Part shown: positions 18,764 to 30,681 of the stretch, piece after piece
Numbering within the stretch: position 1 is the stretch's first letter
Layout: each line of letters starts with the position of its first letter
Assembly (NCBI RefSeq): GCF_033060595.1
Contig: NZ_CP133038.1
Coordinates: 744,001-808,000 of the forward strand
Direction of reading: 5' to 3'
Length of the DNA stretch: 64,000 bases
From: Pyramidobacter sp. YE332
GTDB lineage: Bacteria > Synergistota > Synergistia > Synergistales > Dethiosulfovibrionaceae
The notes under the pieces: model-generated
Told to the model about the DNA's origin: nothing
What the model saw: only the letters and a program-made list of their open reading frames with translations
Database searches by the model: none
Position numbers and translations under genes: made by a program

Positions 18764-19336
18764 ATGCGTTCTCTGAACGTTCCCAATCTCTTGAGCCTGT
18801 CGCGCATTTTTTTGGCTCCGTTCGTGATGGTTCTGCTGCTGTACACGCGCATCGGCCGGGGCATTCCTTTTCTCAGCGCTTACGGCCTTGACCTGACCTA
18901 CAGCGACCTGCTGGCCGGTCTGGTCTTTATTATTGCGGCGCTGACCGATACCGTCGACGGCTACATCGCGCGCAAGAAGGGGCTGATCACCAATCTCGGC
19001 AAATTCATCGACCCGCTCAGCGACAAGGTGCTGGTCATGGCCGCCCTGATCGCGCTGCTGGAGCTGCACCGCCTCAGCGGCTGGATGGTGATGGTCATCG
19101 TCGCCCGCGATTTCATGGTCAGCGGCCTGCGCATGGTGGCCGCCGCCGAGGGGCAGGTCATCGCCGCGTCCCGGCTCGGCAAGTTGAAGACCGTTTCTCA
19201 GATTGTCGCCATCGTGATGATGATCTTCAGGATTCCCTATGCGATCTATGTGATGTATTTCAGCATCGTGCTCACCGTCTGGTCGGGCGTGGTCTACGTG
19301 GCCAACGGCTGGGAACTGATCACCGACGCTGATTGA
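18764..19336 (+). CDS. pgsA: CDP-diacylglycerol--glycerol-3-phosphate 3-phosphatidyltransferase
   Basis: The product (190 residues) makes phosphatidylglycerol phosphate in the inner membrane. The CDP-alcohol phosphotransferase signature is intact: D62, D65, G66, A69, R70, G79, D83 and D87. Five or so hydrophobic helices surround it, and the N-terminal NVPNLLSLSRI block is typical for PgsA. GAAAAGGAG precedes ATG 18764. A weak hairpin follows the gene, then secA. Confidence 0.93.
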   Translation: MRSLNVPNLLSLSRIFLAPFVMVLLLYTRIGRGIPFLSAYGLDLTYSDLLAGLVFIIAALTDTVDGYIARKKGLITNLGKFIDPLSDKVLVMAALIALLELHRLSGWMVMVIVARDFMVSGLRMVAAAEGQVIAASRLGKLKTVSQIVAIVMMIFRIPYAIYVMYFSIVLTVWSGVVYVANGWELITDAD

Positions 19337-19349
19337 TTTCGTAAATGCC

Positions 19350-19370
19350 AAGGCCGCCCGTGCGGCCTTT
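19350..19370 (+). terminator. Short GC-rich hairpin between pgsA and secA
   Basis: AAGGCCGC and GCGGCCTT pair with a four-base loop and a short T run. It may be a weak terminator for pgsA. Confidence 0.5.
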
Positions 19371-19429
19371 GTGAAAAAATATATTCCGGACTCGCGTCAC
19401 CCGGTTTTTTTACGAGAGGTGGAAGGTTT

Positions 19430-22219
<2,790 letters not shown>

Positions 22220-22228
22220 GAGGCGGTC

Positions 22229-24045
22229 ATGAAAAAGTTTGCTCTTGCGTTGTTTTTGGCGCTCTGCCTGCCGGCGGCGTCTTTGGCGCTGCCCCTGACT
22301 TCGGCGGACATCGCCAAAATGGTGCAGGATTGTCCTACGCTCGAGGAGTACCGGGGCGCCGAGCCCGCGGTGATTTGGAGCCGGAAACAGCTCTACACGC
22401 AGGATCCCCAGGGACGTGCCGTCAAAAGCACGTCCTATGTGATCCTCTGCGGAGCGACCGCGCGCCTCGGCTGGCTTCAGGACCAGCTCGTCGCTCCCAA
22501 CGGCGGACATATCGAACTCGAACAGGCGGCGATCTTCGATCCCGGCACGGCGAAGCTTCTGCACGACCTTTCTTATGACCGGGATGAACTGGCCGAGCAC
22601 GGACGGCTTCTCGTCAAATTCCCGAAGATGGACGACGTTTACGTGCTCGTGCTCAGCTATCGCCAGATCTTCGCCGAGCCGAACGTGATGGAAGACATCG
22701 CCTGGCTCGGTTCCGAATATCCCACGTGGGAGGGCAGCGTGCAGATCCGCATCGCCAAGGAACAGGCGCTGGACTGGGAGTCGAGCACCAACGCGGTTCC
22801 CACGATCGACGTGGACCAGACGTTCCGCCGCTACGGCTGGTTCTACTTCAAACAGCCGGCCAACCGCGGCATGCGCGGCATGCTCGAAAGCTCCGACCCT
22901 TACGTGGTCTTCAGCCTGGCGACCGGCCCCGCTACGGCCGTGGCCATGATGCACGATCTGGAAGAGCGCCGCTGGCCCGATTTGCCCGCGAAGTATGTGG
23001 TCGGCGAAGGCAGTTCCCGCGACGACGTTCTGAAAAGCATCGAGAAGTTCTGGCGCAGCGCCGACCGGCTTCCCGGGCGCGGCACGTGGCGCAGTCCCCG
23101 GATGATCCCCGCCGGCGGTCCTTGGACCACGTGGGAGTCCATGTACCTTCTGGCGTCCTGGCTGCAGAAGCAGGGCTGGAAGGCCGAAGTCTGGTTCCAG
23201 CACGTCCTGCCGCAGGACCGCGAATCCATCTCCTGCGCGCCGGCTCTGACCCATCCGGTGTTTCTGCTCGGCGAGCCGGGCGCCAAAAAAGCTGGTACTA
23301 CGTGCCCGGACAGCCGGGGGAGCCAGGCAAGCTGCCCGTATCGCTGCGCGGCAAGACGCTGTACGCCGCCGGCGCGAAGAAACTTCGCCGCCATTCGGTC
23401 GGCGGCACCCGCCTGGAGAAAAACCGCCTTTCCATCGCCTGGAACCTTGACGTCGACGCCGACTGCATCGTCTCCGGCACGGTCGATATCCGCGTGCGCA
23501 ACAATTGGGTCGAAACGTACGAGTCGCTGGCGGACGGGCGCAAGGATCAGATCTATTCGCTGTTCCCCGGCCTCGAAGGCTGGATCGACCTCGATGGGGA
23601 CCTCGACATCTCGCCGCTGGGCAGCCAGGGCTTCAAACTGGTTCTGCCCGTGAGGGCAAGGTCCGGCATCGAAGGGCAGCAGGGCCTGATGATCGGCCTG
23701 CCCTCGATCGCTCCCGGCCCGATGATGCGTCTTCTTGACGTGGGCAGCAGCGCCGTGCTGAAATATCCCTTCGTGGTGGAGCAGTCCTACCGCGTGCAGC
23801 TTCCCAAGGGCTACCGTTCCATGGGCGCGCCGCTCAAAATGGAGCAGGGGAGCATGGTCAGCAGCTACGCGAGCCAGTACCGCATCAATCAGCGCAAGAA
23901 TCAGCTTGAAGGCGAAGAAAAGCTGATCCAGTCCTCTATGCGGGTCGACGTGCCGTATCTGGACGGCTTCAAACGCGTGATCGAAACGTGGGGCACCTGG
24001 AAAACCACCAGCCTGGCCTTGATGCCTGCCGGCCGCTCGAAGTAA
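22229..24045 (+). pseudogene. Secreted protein of unknown function, DUF3857/transglutaminase-like; frameshifted
   Basis: The intended product is about 605 residues with an N-terminal signal peptide (MKKFALALFLALCLPAASLA). The frame breaks at the run of six A at 23285-23290; one more A would join the two halves as AKKSWYYVPG. The N-terminal half resembles beta-rich DUF3857 domains and the middle (residues about 260-340, with PRMIPAGGPWTTWESMYLL) a transglutaminase-like fold, but no clear Cys-His-Asp triad is visible. The C-terminal part ends with a conserved-looking stretch (SSMRVDVPYLDGFKRVIETW). I do not recognise it with confidence. It follows secA after nine bases with its own AGGAGG site. 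The break may be a sequencing error rather than gene decay. Confidence 0.6.
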
Positions 24046-24077
24046 AAGTGCATAAAACGATGGGAGTATAAATTATT

Positions 24078-25756
24078 ATGTCAGAGAACACGAGTGCGCT
24101 GAAGGCTCTTGTTTGGGGAGCCCTTGAAGCGATCGCAAAGGAAAAAGGGCAGGATCCCGCTTCGCTGGGCGAGCTCCACTTCGAGCGCCCCAAGCAGGAG
24201 AACCACGGCGACTGGGCGACGAACGCCGCCATGCAGAACTGCAAGCTGCTGGGCTGCAAACCGCGCGACCTGGCCGGGGACATCGTGCGCCGCATCGGCT
24301 CGGACAAGCACATCCGCCGCGTCGAAGTGGCCGGTCCCGGCTTCATCAATTTCTATCTGTCGAATCTGTGGATGGGCGACATCGTCCGCGACGTGCTGGC
24401 GGCCGGCGGCGATTACGGGCGCGTCGATCTCGGCAAAGGGCGGAAAGCGCAGGTCGAGTTCGTCAGCGCCAATCCCACCGGGCCGCTGCACGTCGGTCAC
24501 GGCCGCGGCGCCGCGGTCGGCGACGTGACGGGCAACATCCTCGCCTTCGCGGGCTGGAGCGTGGAGAAGGAATACTACGTCAACGACGCCGGCCTGCAGA
24601 TGAACATCCTCGGGCGTTCCACGCAGTCGCGCTATTTCGAACTGCTCGGCCATCCCGAGAAGTTCCCTTTCCCCGAGGAGTCCTACAAAGGGCGCTACAT
24701 CTACGACATCGCTCAGGAAGTGGTCGACGCCCGGGGCGAAGAGTTCCTCGACCAGCCGCTCGAAACGTCGCTGCCGTTCTTCAAAACTTACGCGGCCGGG
24801 CGCATCCTCGAGCAGATCAAGGACGAACTGGGCGAGTTCGGCGTCACGTTCGACAACTTTTTCTCCGAGAAGTCGCTGTACGACCGCGATCTCGTGCCGG
24901 CCGCCGTGCGGACGCTGAAGGAGCGAGGCCACCTCTACGAGCAGGACGAGGCGCTCTGGTTCCGCAGCACGGAGTACGGCGACGACAAGGACCGCGTGCT
25001 GATGCGCTCCAACGGAGTGCCCACCTACTTCACGTCGGACATCGCCTATCACAAGGAGAAGTTCGACCGCGGCTTCGAGCGCGTCGTCGACGTGTGGGGG
25101 CCGACCATCACGGTTACGTGCCGCGCATGAAGGCCGCCATCGAAGCGCTGGGCTACGATCCGAAAAAGTTCACGATCCTGCTGATCCAGTTCGTCAACCT
25201 GCTGCGCGACGGCGAGCAGGTGAAGATGTCCACGCGCAGCGGCCAGTTCGTGGAGCTGCAGGAAGTGGTGAGGGAAGTCGGCGTCGACGCCGCGCGCTAT
25301 TATTTCCTGATGCGCCGCAGTGACAGCCATCTCGACTTCGATCTCGAACTGGCTAAAAGCCAGTCGGCGGACAATCCCGTCTATTACGTGCAGTACGCTC
25401 ACGCCCGCCTGTGCAGCATCCTGCAGAAGGCCGCCGAGAGGGGGATCGCCGTGCCCGCCGTCTCGGCCTTCGATCCCGACGCCATCGCCACGCCCGAGGA
25501 AAAACGCCTGTTCACCAAGCTGGCCCAGTTCCCCGACGAAGTGGCTCGGGCCGCGGCCGACCTCGAACCCCACCGCATCGTCACCTACGTTCACGAGCTG
25601 GCGGGCGATTTTCATTCGTATTACAACAACGGCAGCCGCATCCTCGAGGAATCCGGCGCGCTTCGGGACAGTCATCTGCTTATGATCGCCGCCATCCGCA
25701 CGGTGATCGCCAACGCCTTGCGCCTGCTCGGCATCAGCGCGCCCGAAAAGATGTAG
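24078..25756 (+). pseudogene. argS: Arginyl-tRNA synthetase with a single-base frameshift
   Basis: Both halves are clear ArgS: the HIGH-type motif LHVGHGRG (near residue 138) and the block QVEFVSANPTGP are in the first frame. The class I KMSK-like segment VKMSTRSG and the C-terminal anticodon-binding DALR domain are in the second. The frame is lost in the G run at 25096-25100; a sixth G would give VDVWGADHHGYVPR, the normal ArgS sequence, and a 559-residue protein. As ArgS is essential and normally single-copy, a consensus error at the homopolymer is more likely than true loss. GGGAG lies upstream of ATG 24078 at a long spacing. Confidence 0.85.
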
Positions 25757-25758
25757 CC

Positions 25759-26067
25759 ATGAAACTGCGCTGGGTGGCCTTTTGGGCGATGGTCGTCATG
25801 GCGGCGGCGATGCTCGTCACGTCGGCGCTCAACGAACTTCGCCGGCAGCGGCGCATGGACGAACTGATGGAAGAAAAGGTCGAAGCGCTGCGTCAGGCGC
25901 AGGACAAGCTCAATCGCCTGCGCGACCGCGTGGAATTTTTCAAGACCGAGGAAGGCCAGGCCTGGATCGCGCGGGACAAGCTGAACATGGCCTTCGGCGG
26001 CGAAGAGATTTATAAGATCGAAGGGGAAGTCCCGGACGATAAAAAAACGGCGACGGAATCAAAATAG
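25759..26067 (+). CDS. FtsB/DivIC-like cell-division protein
   Basis: The product (102 residues) has one N-terminal transmembrane segment (residues 5-23), then a coiled coil with heptad leucines (about residues 28-60) and a short C-terminal part with EGQAWIARDKLNMAFGGEEIYKI. This layout fits the septum-formation-initiator family (FtsB/DivIC), which bridges the divisome in the periplasm with FtsL and FtsQ. The match is by architecture and the last motif, not by strong identity. ATG 25759 is two bases after the argS stop, so it is in the same transcript. Confidence 0.75.
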   Translation: MKLRWVAFWAMVVMAAAMLVTSALNELRRQRRMDELMEEKVEALRQAQDKLNRLRDRVEFFKTEEGQAWIARDKLNMAFGGEEIYKIEGEVPDDKKTATESK

Positions 26068-26092
26068 AATTTCCCTTTGCGATCGGACATAA

Positions 26093-26147
26093 GGGCCCAA
26101 AAAAATCCTGAACGTGCGAGAGACGTTCAGGATTTTTTTTGGGCCCT
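26093..26147 (+). terminator. Long terminator after the FtsB-like gene
   Basis: GGGCCCAAAAAAATCCTGAACGT pairs with ACGTTCAGGATTTTTTTTGGGCCC around a short loop in two blocks, and the internal T run allows release. It ends the prmA-to-argS side of the map. Confidence 0.88.
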
Positions 26148-26260
26148 CATCATACGCGGTTTTCGTTAAAAGCCCTATCGCTTCGCGCCCTTTCCGCAGC
26201 GCTGGAGACGCGTAGAAAATCAGTATTATATAAAAATCGACGATCAAAAAATATTAGCTC

Positions 26261-26288
26261 TTTACAAAAATATTTTCGTAGATATAAT
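26261..26288 (+). promoter_or_regulatory. Promoter of the M20 amidohydrolase operon
   Basis: TTTACA at 26261-26266 and TATAAT at 26283-26288 are separated by 16 bases in an AT-rich stretch. The remaining part of the 371-base gap 26068-26438 contains the terminator above and about 150 bases of leader in which I see no other feature. Confidence 0.75.
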
Positions 26289-26438
26289 ATGGCCCAACGC
26301 GATTTATTTATTGCGCATGACGACGGGATCACAATGATATATGGTTCAAGAGGGGATGAAACGAAAATCGGTCCGGCTGAAGTGCGCGCAGCGGAAGATC
26401 GCGTTCACTGAACTCGTGAGGAAAGGGGATTGAATTCC

Positions 26439-27758
26439 ATGACGAAGCAGGAACTGAAAGACCTGGCGTGCGGGATCATCGACGCACACCGCGAGCAAAT
26501 CACGGCGCTGGGCGACAGCGTTTTCGCCGAGCCGGAGACGGGCTGGAAGGAGTTCAAGACGGCGGCGAAGATCAAAGGAGTTTTCGAATCTCTGGGGTAC
26601 CCGACGGCCGACGAACAGTGCATCACGGGCGTGATCGCCCAGGTCCGCGGCAGGGAAAGGAAGCTGAAGCTTGCCGTGATGGGCGAGCTGGACGCGCTCG
26701 GCGTGCCCGACAGCCCCTTCGCCGATCCTCGCACGGGGGCCGCGCACATGTGCGGCCATCACTGCATGATCGCGGCGCTGTCCGGCGTGGCCTACGCGCT
26801 GCACGACCGCCGCGTCATGGACGAGCTGAGCGGCGACGTGGCGCTGATGGCCGTGCCCGCCGAGGAATTCATCGAGATGGGCTACCGCGGCCGGCTGCGC
26901 CGCGAAGGCAAGATCAAAATGTTCGGCGGCAAGCAGGAGTTCATTTACCGCGGCCTGATGGACGACGTCGACATGATGGTCATGCAGCACACCACGCCGA
27001 CCGAGGGCGAGCAGGAGACGCCGGTCAAGGCCAACGTCGGCGGCACGTCGAACGGATTCGTCAGCAAGGAAATCTTTTACGCCGGCAAGGCGGCCCATGC
27101 CGGCGGCTCGCCCCACAACGGCGTCAACGCGCTCAACGCGGCCAAGATCGGCCTCGTCGCCATCGACGCGCAGCGCGAGACGTTCCGCGACGAGGACCAT
27201 ATCCGCGTCCATCCCATCGTCACCAAGGGCGGCGACACCGTCAACGTCGTTCCGGCGGACGTGCGCATCGAAACTTACGTGCGCGGCGCCTCCGTCGAGG
27301 CGATCCTGGACGCTTCGCGAAAAGTCAACCGCGCGCTGAAAGCCGGCGGCGACGCCGTGGGGGCGGAAACGATCATCGACGAGGTGCCGGGCTACCTGCC
27401 GATGAAGCCGTGCGGCGCGCTTCAGGACGTGATGTACGCTAACCTTGTTCAGCTCTTGGGGGAAGACGCCGTCGGACGTTCCACGCCTCACAGCGGCGGC
27501 AGCACGGACGCGGCCGACGTGGCGGCGCTGATGCCCGTGGTCCACGCCTATATCGGCGGCGCGGCCGGGGTGGCGCACAGCAAGGACTACCATATCGTCG
27601 ACAAGGATCTGGCGTATATCGTCGCCGCCAAGGCGCTGACGATGACGGTGATCGACCTGCTGGCCGACGGCGCCCAGATCGGCCTGAAGATCAAGGCGGA
27701 TTTCAAGCCTCAAATGACCAAGCGGGAATACATCGACACGTGGGTCAACATGAAATGA
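26439..27758 (+). CDS. M20-family amidohydrolase (aminoacylase / AbgB-like)
   Basis: The product (439 residues) is a zinc-dependent metallopeptidase of the M20D group that removes acyl or aminobenzoyl groups from amino acids. The metal-binding block HMCGHHCMIAAL is near residue 104, and the acid residues PAEEFIEMG follow near residue 145. The dimerisation-domain segment AGKAAHAGGSPHNGVNAL and the late histidine in TPHSGGSTD are present. The substrate could be an N-acyl amino acid or a p-aminobenzoyl-glutamate-like compound. ATG 26439 follows GAGGAAAGGGG at a good distance. It heads an operon with two membrane proteins, which suggests uptake and hydrolysis of one compound. Confidence 0.87.
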   Translation: MTKQELKDLACGIIDAHREQITALGDSVFAEPETGWKEFKTAAKIKGVFESLGYPTADEQCITGVIAQVRGRERKLKLAVMGELDALGVPDSPFADPRTGAAHMCGHHCMIAALSGVAYALHDRRVMDELSGDVALMAVPAEEFIEMGYRGRLRREGKIKMFGGKQEFIYRGLMDDVDMMVMQHTTPTEGEQETPVKANVGGTSNGFVSKEIFYAGKAAHAGGSPHNGVNALNAAKIGLVAIDAQRETFRDEDHIRVHPIVTKGGDTVNVVPADVRIETYVRGASVEAILDASRKVNRALKAGGDAVGAETIIDEVPGYLPMKPCGALQDVMYANLVQLLGEDAVGRSTPHSGGSTDAADVAALMPVVHAYIGGAAGVAHSKDYHIVDKDLAYIVAAKALTMTVIDLLADGAQIGLKIKADFKPQMTKREYIDTWVNMK

Positions 27759-27800
27759 GCGCGAGAGGGCGGCAAAATTTTACGTGACGGGGTGAAAAGA

Positions 27801-28663
27801 ATGCGGGATTTTTTCAAGGATTGGAAAGTGCATGCGCTGTGCGTCGTCATTGCGCTGGCCGCCGAGGCTCTCGGCGTAAGAAAGTTCCAGATCACGCCGG
27901 CGGTCGGTTTCAGCCTGTTCCCGATGCTGTACGCCATGGCCATCGGCATCGTCATGGGAGCGTGGAAGCTCCTTTCGCTGGAAACGATGAAGCAGGCCTC
28001 GGCCTATACCACGATCTCGGTCATGTTCCTGACGGCGAAGGTCGCTTCCGGCATCGCTCCCGGGCTTTATAAAATTTATACGGAAGGCAAACTCGGCGGC
28101 ACGGCGCTGGCTTTGATCCTTCAGGAGTTCGGCAACATGGGCACGGCGATTCTCGGCGTGCCGGTCGCCGTCTTTCTGTTCAAGATGAACCGGGCCGCCA
28201 TCGGCTGCACCGTCTCCACGTCGCGCGAAGGCACCATCGCCATTATCGGCGAGCTGTACGGCCTGGACAGCGACGAGGGGATCGGCGTCATGGGCGGTTA
28301 TGTGACCGGCACCGTGCTGGGCACGATTTTCTTCGGACTGATGGCTTCTCTCTGCGCCCGTTCCGGCCTGTTCCATCCGTACGCGCTGGGAGCCGCCTGC
28401 GGCGTCGGTTCCGCTTCGATGATGTCCGCCTCGCTTGGCGCCCTGCAAATCGAGTTTCCCGAGATGGCCAGTACGCCTACACTTCCCAGGCGCTGACGAA
28501 CGCCGACGGCATGCTGATGAATCTGCTTCTGACGCTGCCCATGACGAACTGGCTGTACGAAAAGTGCGCCGGGATCCGCGGCATGGGAATCCCCGCGCAG
28601 CCTCTGCCTGACCTTGGCGAAGCGGAAGCAAAGATCGAAGCGGAAGACATCGAGGAAAGCTGA
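27801..28663 (+). pseudogene. DUF3100-family integral membrane protein; frameshifted near its end
   Basis: The first 220 residues or so form a multi-pass membrane protein (seven or more hydrophobic segments) with a conserved ending ASMMSASLGALQIEFPEMA. The frame then shifts near 28466-28470; restoring one C would continue as QYAYTSQALTNADGMLM and end at 28663 with a total of about 287 residues. The family is DUF3100, often beside M20 amidohydrolases, and is a likely transporter. The break may be real or a consensus error. GTG 27792 is an alternative start three codons upstream of ATG 27801. Confidence 0.75.
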
Positions 28664-28676
28664 GGAGGCGATCGTC

Positions 28677-29168
28677 ATGACCAGAATGTGGATGCTTACG
28701 AAAGGCTGGATCGTATCCGGCGTCGTGGCGGCGTTCTGCAACTATGTCTACACGCTGAGGCTGAACGATCCCGCCAGAGTGGTCAGGCCGCTCGAAGCCG
28801 CTCCCGGACTGCTGATCTTCCTGGGCATCATCGTGCTGGCGCAGCTGATCTATCAGGGCATGAAGGCCGCCGCCCCGCGCGTGAAGTTTCCCGCAGTCCT
28901 GTACATCACGTTCATCGGGATCCTGGTGACGTGGCCGGGGCTGCTCCCCTGCGCCGATTTCGTCAACAGGGCGGTCGGCAAAATCTATCTGCTGCCGCTG
29001 TGCACGCCGATCTTGGCCTATTCCGGCATCGCCGCCGGCAAGGATCTGAAGACTTTTAAGGAACAGGGCATCGCCATCGTCCTGACCACGCTCATCGCCC
29101 TGGTGGGCACGTTCGTCGGTTCCGCGGTCATCGCTCAGCTGGTCATGAAATGGACCGGCGTGTTTTAA
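28677..29168 (+). CDS. Small integral membrane protein paired with the DUF3100 protein
   Basis: The product (163 residues) has four to five hydrophobic helices (residues about 8-28, 45-65, 75-95, 105-120 and 135-158) and no soluble domain. I do not recognise a named family. It starts 13 bases after the DUF3100 stop, with GAGGAGG at the right distance, and shares the transcript with the M20 amidohydrolase. A two-component secondary transporter (large plus small membrane subunit) for the amidohydrolase substrate or product is a reasonable guess. A terminator follows immediately. Confidence 0.8.
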   Translation: MTRMWMLTKGWIVSGVVAAFCNYVYTLRLNDPARVVRPLEAAPGLLIFLGIIVLAQLIYQGMKAAAPRVKFPAVLYITFIGILVTWPGLLPCADFVNRAVGKIYLLPLCTPILAYSGIAAGKDLKTFKEQGIAIVLTTLIALVGTFVGSAVIAQLVMKWTGVF

Positions 29169-29181
29169 AAATGACATTCTG

Positions 29182-29224
29182 AAAAAGTCCGCCGTCCGAG
29201 AAAATCTCAGGCGGCGGACTTTTG
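29182..29224 (+). terminator. Terminator of the M20-DUF3100 operon
   Basis: AAAAAGTCCGCCG pairs with CGGCGGACTTTT around a loop of about 17 bases, 14 bases after the last stop codon. Confidence 0.8.
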
Positions 29225-29273
29225 CGACGGAGCGGCCGCCGCCCGCCCACCCGCGGAGACGAAAAAGATCCGC

Positions 29274-29302
29274 TTGCGCGGCGTGAGCAAGTAATGTATA
29301 AT
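29274..29302 (+). promoter_or_regulatory. Promoter of the rpsF-ssb-rpsR operon
   Basis: TTGCGC (29274-29279) and a perfect TATAAT (29297-29302) are 17 bases apart. Confidence 0.8.
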
Positions 29303-29308
29303 CGCTAG

Positions 29309-29346
29309 TTGTAGTTCCCTGCCCCATGAGGGGCCGACAGTCCAGA
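29309..29346 (+). ncRNA. Candidate S6:S18 autoregulatory leader of rpsF
   Basis: The leader between the promoter and the rpsF ribosome-binding site contains a small hairpin (CCCTGCCCCATGAGGGGCCG region) followed by CCGACAG. In several phyla an rpsF leader with a hairpin and an unpaired CCG binds the S6:S18 complex and represses the operon. The match here is by position and by the GGGGCCGACAG element only. Confidence 0.4.
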
Positions 29347-29363
29347 GGGAGGAGGTGTTGCGC

Positions 29364-29651
29364 GTGGTACGTTCATACGAAATGATGGTGATCATCGATC
29401 CCACCGTCGAGGACCACAGCGTGGAAGTCAAGGCTATCGAGGAGCTCGTCGTCAAACTCGGCGGCGAGGTCGCGAAGACCGACGTTTGGGGCAAGCGGCG
29501 TCTCGCTTACGAGATCAAGAAGCTGACCGAGGGCATTTACGTCGTCGTCGAGTTCAAGATCGACCCCGATCAGCTCAAGGAGCTTAACCGCGTTCTCAGC
29601 CTACGTCCGCTTATCGTTCGTCATCTCAACGTCGCGGCGGACGGAAAGTAG
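29364..29651 (+). CDS. rpsF: 30S ribosomal protein S6
   Basis: The product (95 residues) starts MVRSYEMMVIIDP and contains VWGKRRLAYEIKKLTEGIYVV, the S6 core. S6 dimerises with S18 and binds the central domain of 16S rRNA. GTG 29364 is preferred over GTG 29355 or TTG 29358 because the GGAGGAGG site then has an eight-base spacing and the N-terminus matches the family. The operon rpsF-ssb-rpsR is classical. Confidence 0.95.
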   Translation: MVRSYEMMVIIDPTVEDHSVEVKAIEELVVKLGGEVAKTDVWGKRRLAYEIKKLTEGIYVVVEFKIDPDQLKELNRVLSLRPLIVRHLNVAADGK

Positions 29652-29665
29652 GCAGGTGTCTTCCG

Positions 29666-30241
29666 ATGCGAGGGTATAACAGAGCTATTATCATGGGCAA
29701 CGTGGCCCGCGATCCGGAGATCCGTTACACCGCCACGCAGCGCGCCGTGGCGTCGTTTTCCGTGGCCGTCAACCGCAGCTGGAAAGACCAGAACGGCGAA
29801 ATGCGCGAGGAAGTCTGCTTTATCCCCGTCGTCGTCTGGGGCAAAGGTGCCGAAGTCTGCGAACGCTACCTGAAAAAGGGCGGCGGCATCCTGGTGGAGG
29901 GACGCATCAACGTGCGTTCCTACGAGGCGAAGACCGGCGAGAAACGCTACGTCACCGAGATCGTGGCCGACAACTTCCAGTTCGTGGGCGGACGCCGCGA
30001 CGACAGCGGCGGATCTGCGCCTTACGGAGGGCAGGACGGCGGCGGTTCTTTCCAGAGCCAGGGCGGCGGTTCCTATCAGTCGGCCCGCGGCAGCGCGCCG
30101 AGAAGTTACCGCGATGCCGCGCCGTCGCAAAACGACGGCGGCTTCGGCGCCAACGACAGTTTCCCCATGGATATCTCCGAGCTCGATTCGGGCGCGGCCA
30201 GCGTTGCGCCGCCCGAGGACGAAGCCGACATTCCCTTTTAA
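29666..30241 (+). CDS. ssb: Single-stranded DNA-binding protein
   Basis: The product (191 residues) has an N-terminal OB fold (MRGYNRAIIMGNVARDPEIRY split at its usual site, VASFSVAVNR, the VVVWGKGAEVCERYLKKG block). A glycine/serine/glutamine-rich linker follows, then the acidic C-terminal tip DEADIPF, which recruits partner proteins. It sits between rpsF and rpsR, as in most bacteria. The start has an AGGTG site at the rpsF end. Confidence 0.96.
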   Translation: MRGYNRAIIMGNVARDPEIRYTATQRAVASFSVAVNRSWKDQNGEMREEVCFIPVVVWGKGAEVCERYLKKGGGILVEGRINVRSYEAKTGEKRYVTEIVADNFQFVGGRRDDSGGSAPYGGQDGGGSFQSQGGGSYQSARGSAPRSYRDAAPSQNDGGFGANDSFPMDISELDSGAASVAPPEDEADIPF

Positions 30242-30248
30242 AGTCCGC

Positions 30249-30276
30249 GCTCCGCGCGCCGCGGGCGCTGCGGAGC
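30249..30276 (+). promoter_or_regulatory. GC-rich hairpin between ssb and rpsR
   Basis: GCTCCGC and GCGGAGC arms, extended by a partly paired GC-rich core, lie eight bases after the ssb stop. No T run follows, so it may stabilise or process the mRNA rather than end it. Confidence 0.45.
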
Positions 30277-30328
30277 ATTGAACGGGGGCGCGCCCCTGGT
30301 TTGTTTTTTGCGAAGGAGGTTTTTCCCG

Positions 30329-30574
30329 ATGCCCTTTTCCGGTCCGATGAGAAAGAGAGGCGGCAAGCGCCGTCCGAAGGTTTGCTTTTTCTGCGTTGAC
30401 AAGCTCGACGAGGTGGATTACAAGGATGTGGAGCGCCTGAAGAAGTACGTCAGCGAGCGCGGCAAGATCATTCCCCGCCGCGTCACGGGCAACTGCGCCA
30501 AGCATCAGCGTCAGCTGACGGTCGCCGTGAAGCGCGCTCGTTTCATGGCCCTTCTGCCCTATACCGCCGAGTAA
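30329..30574 (+). CDS. rpsR: 30S ribosomal protein S18
   Basis: The product (81 residues) is a basic protein containing RPKVCFFC, then [18 protein letters not shown] and [11 protein letters not shown], which define S18. The paired cysteines of the C+ zinc form appear to be present (CFFC and a later C). ATG 30329 follows GAAGGAGGT, so the longer frame from 30278 is rejected. S18 partners S6 on the 30S platform. A terminator follows. Confidence 0.96.
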   Translation: MPFSGPMRKRGGKRRPKVCFFCVDKLDEVDYKDVERLKKYVSERGKIIPRRVTGNCAKHQRQLTVAVKRARFMALLPYTAE

Positions 30575-30588
30575 TCATACGCACGCAC

Positions 30589-30624
30589 AGAGAGAGGATG
30601 CTTGTCTTCCTCTCTCTTTTTTTA
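30589..30624 (+). terminator. Terminator after rpsR
   Basis: AGAGAGAGG pairs with CCTCTCTCT, followed by eight Ts. Confidence 0.85.
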
Positions 30625-30681
30625 CACAATCCGTGAAAAACGCGGCTGCTCCGTTCAGCCTGCCATCATAGAAGGGGGAAA

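Noticed and set aside
24368-25756. Second frame of argS as an independent gene
   Set aside because: Its first 250 codons are out-of-frame argS; only the part after 25100 is real and is the C-terminal half of the same enzyme.
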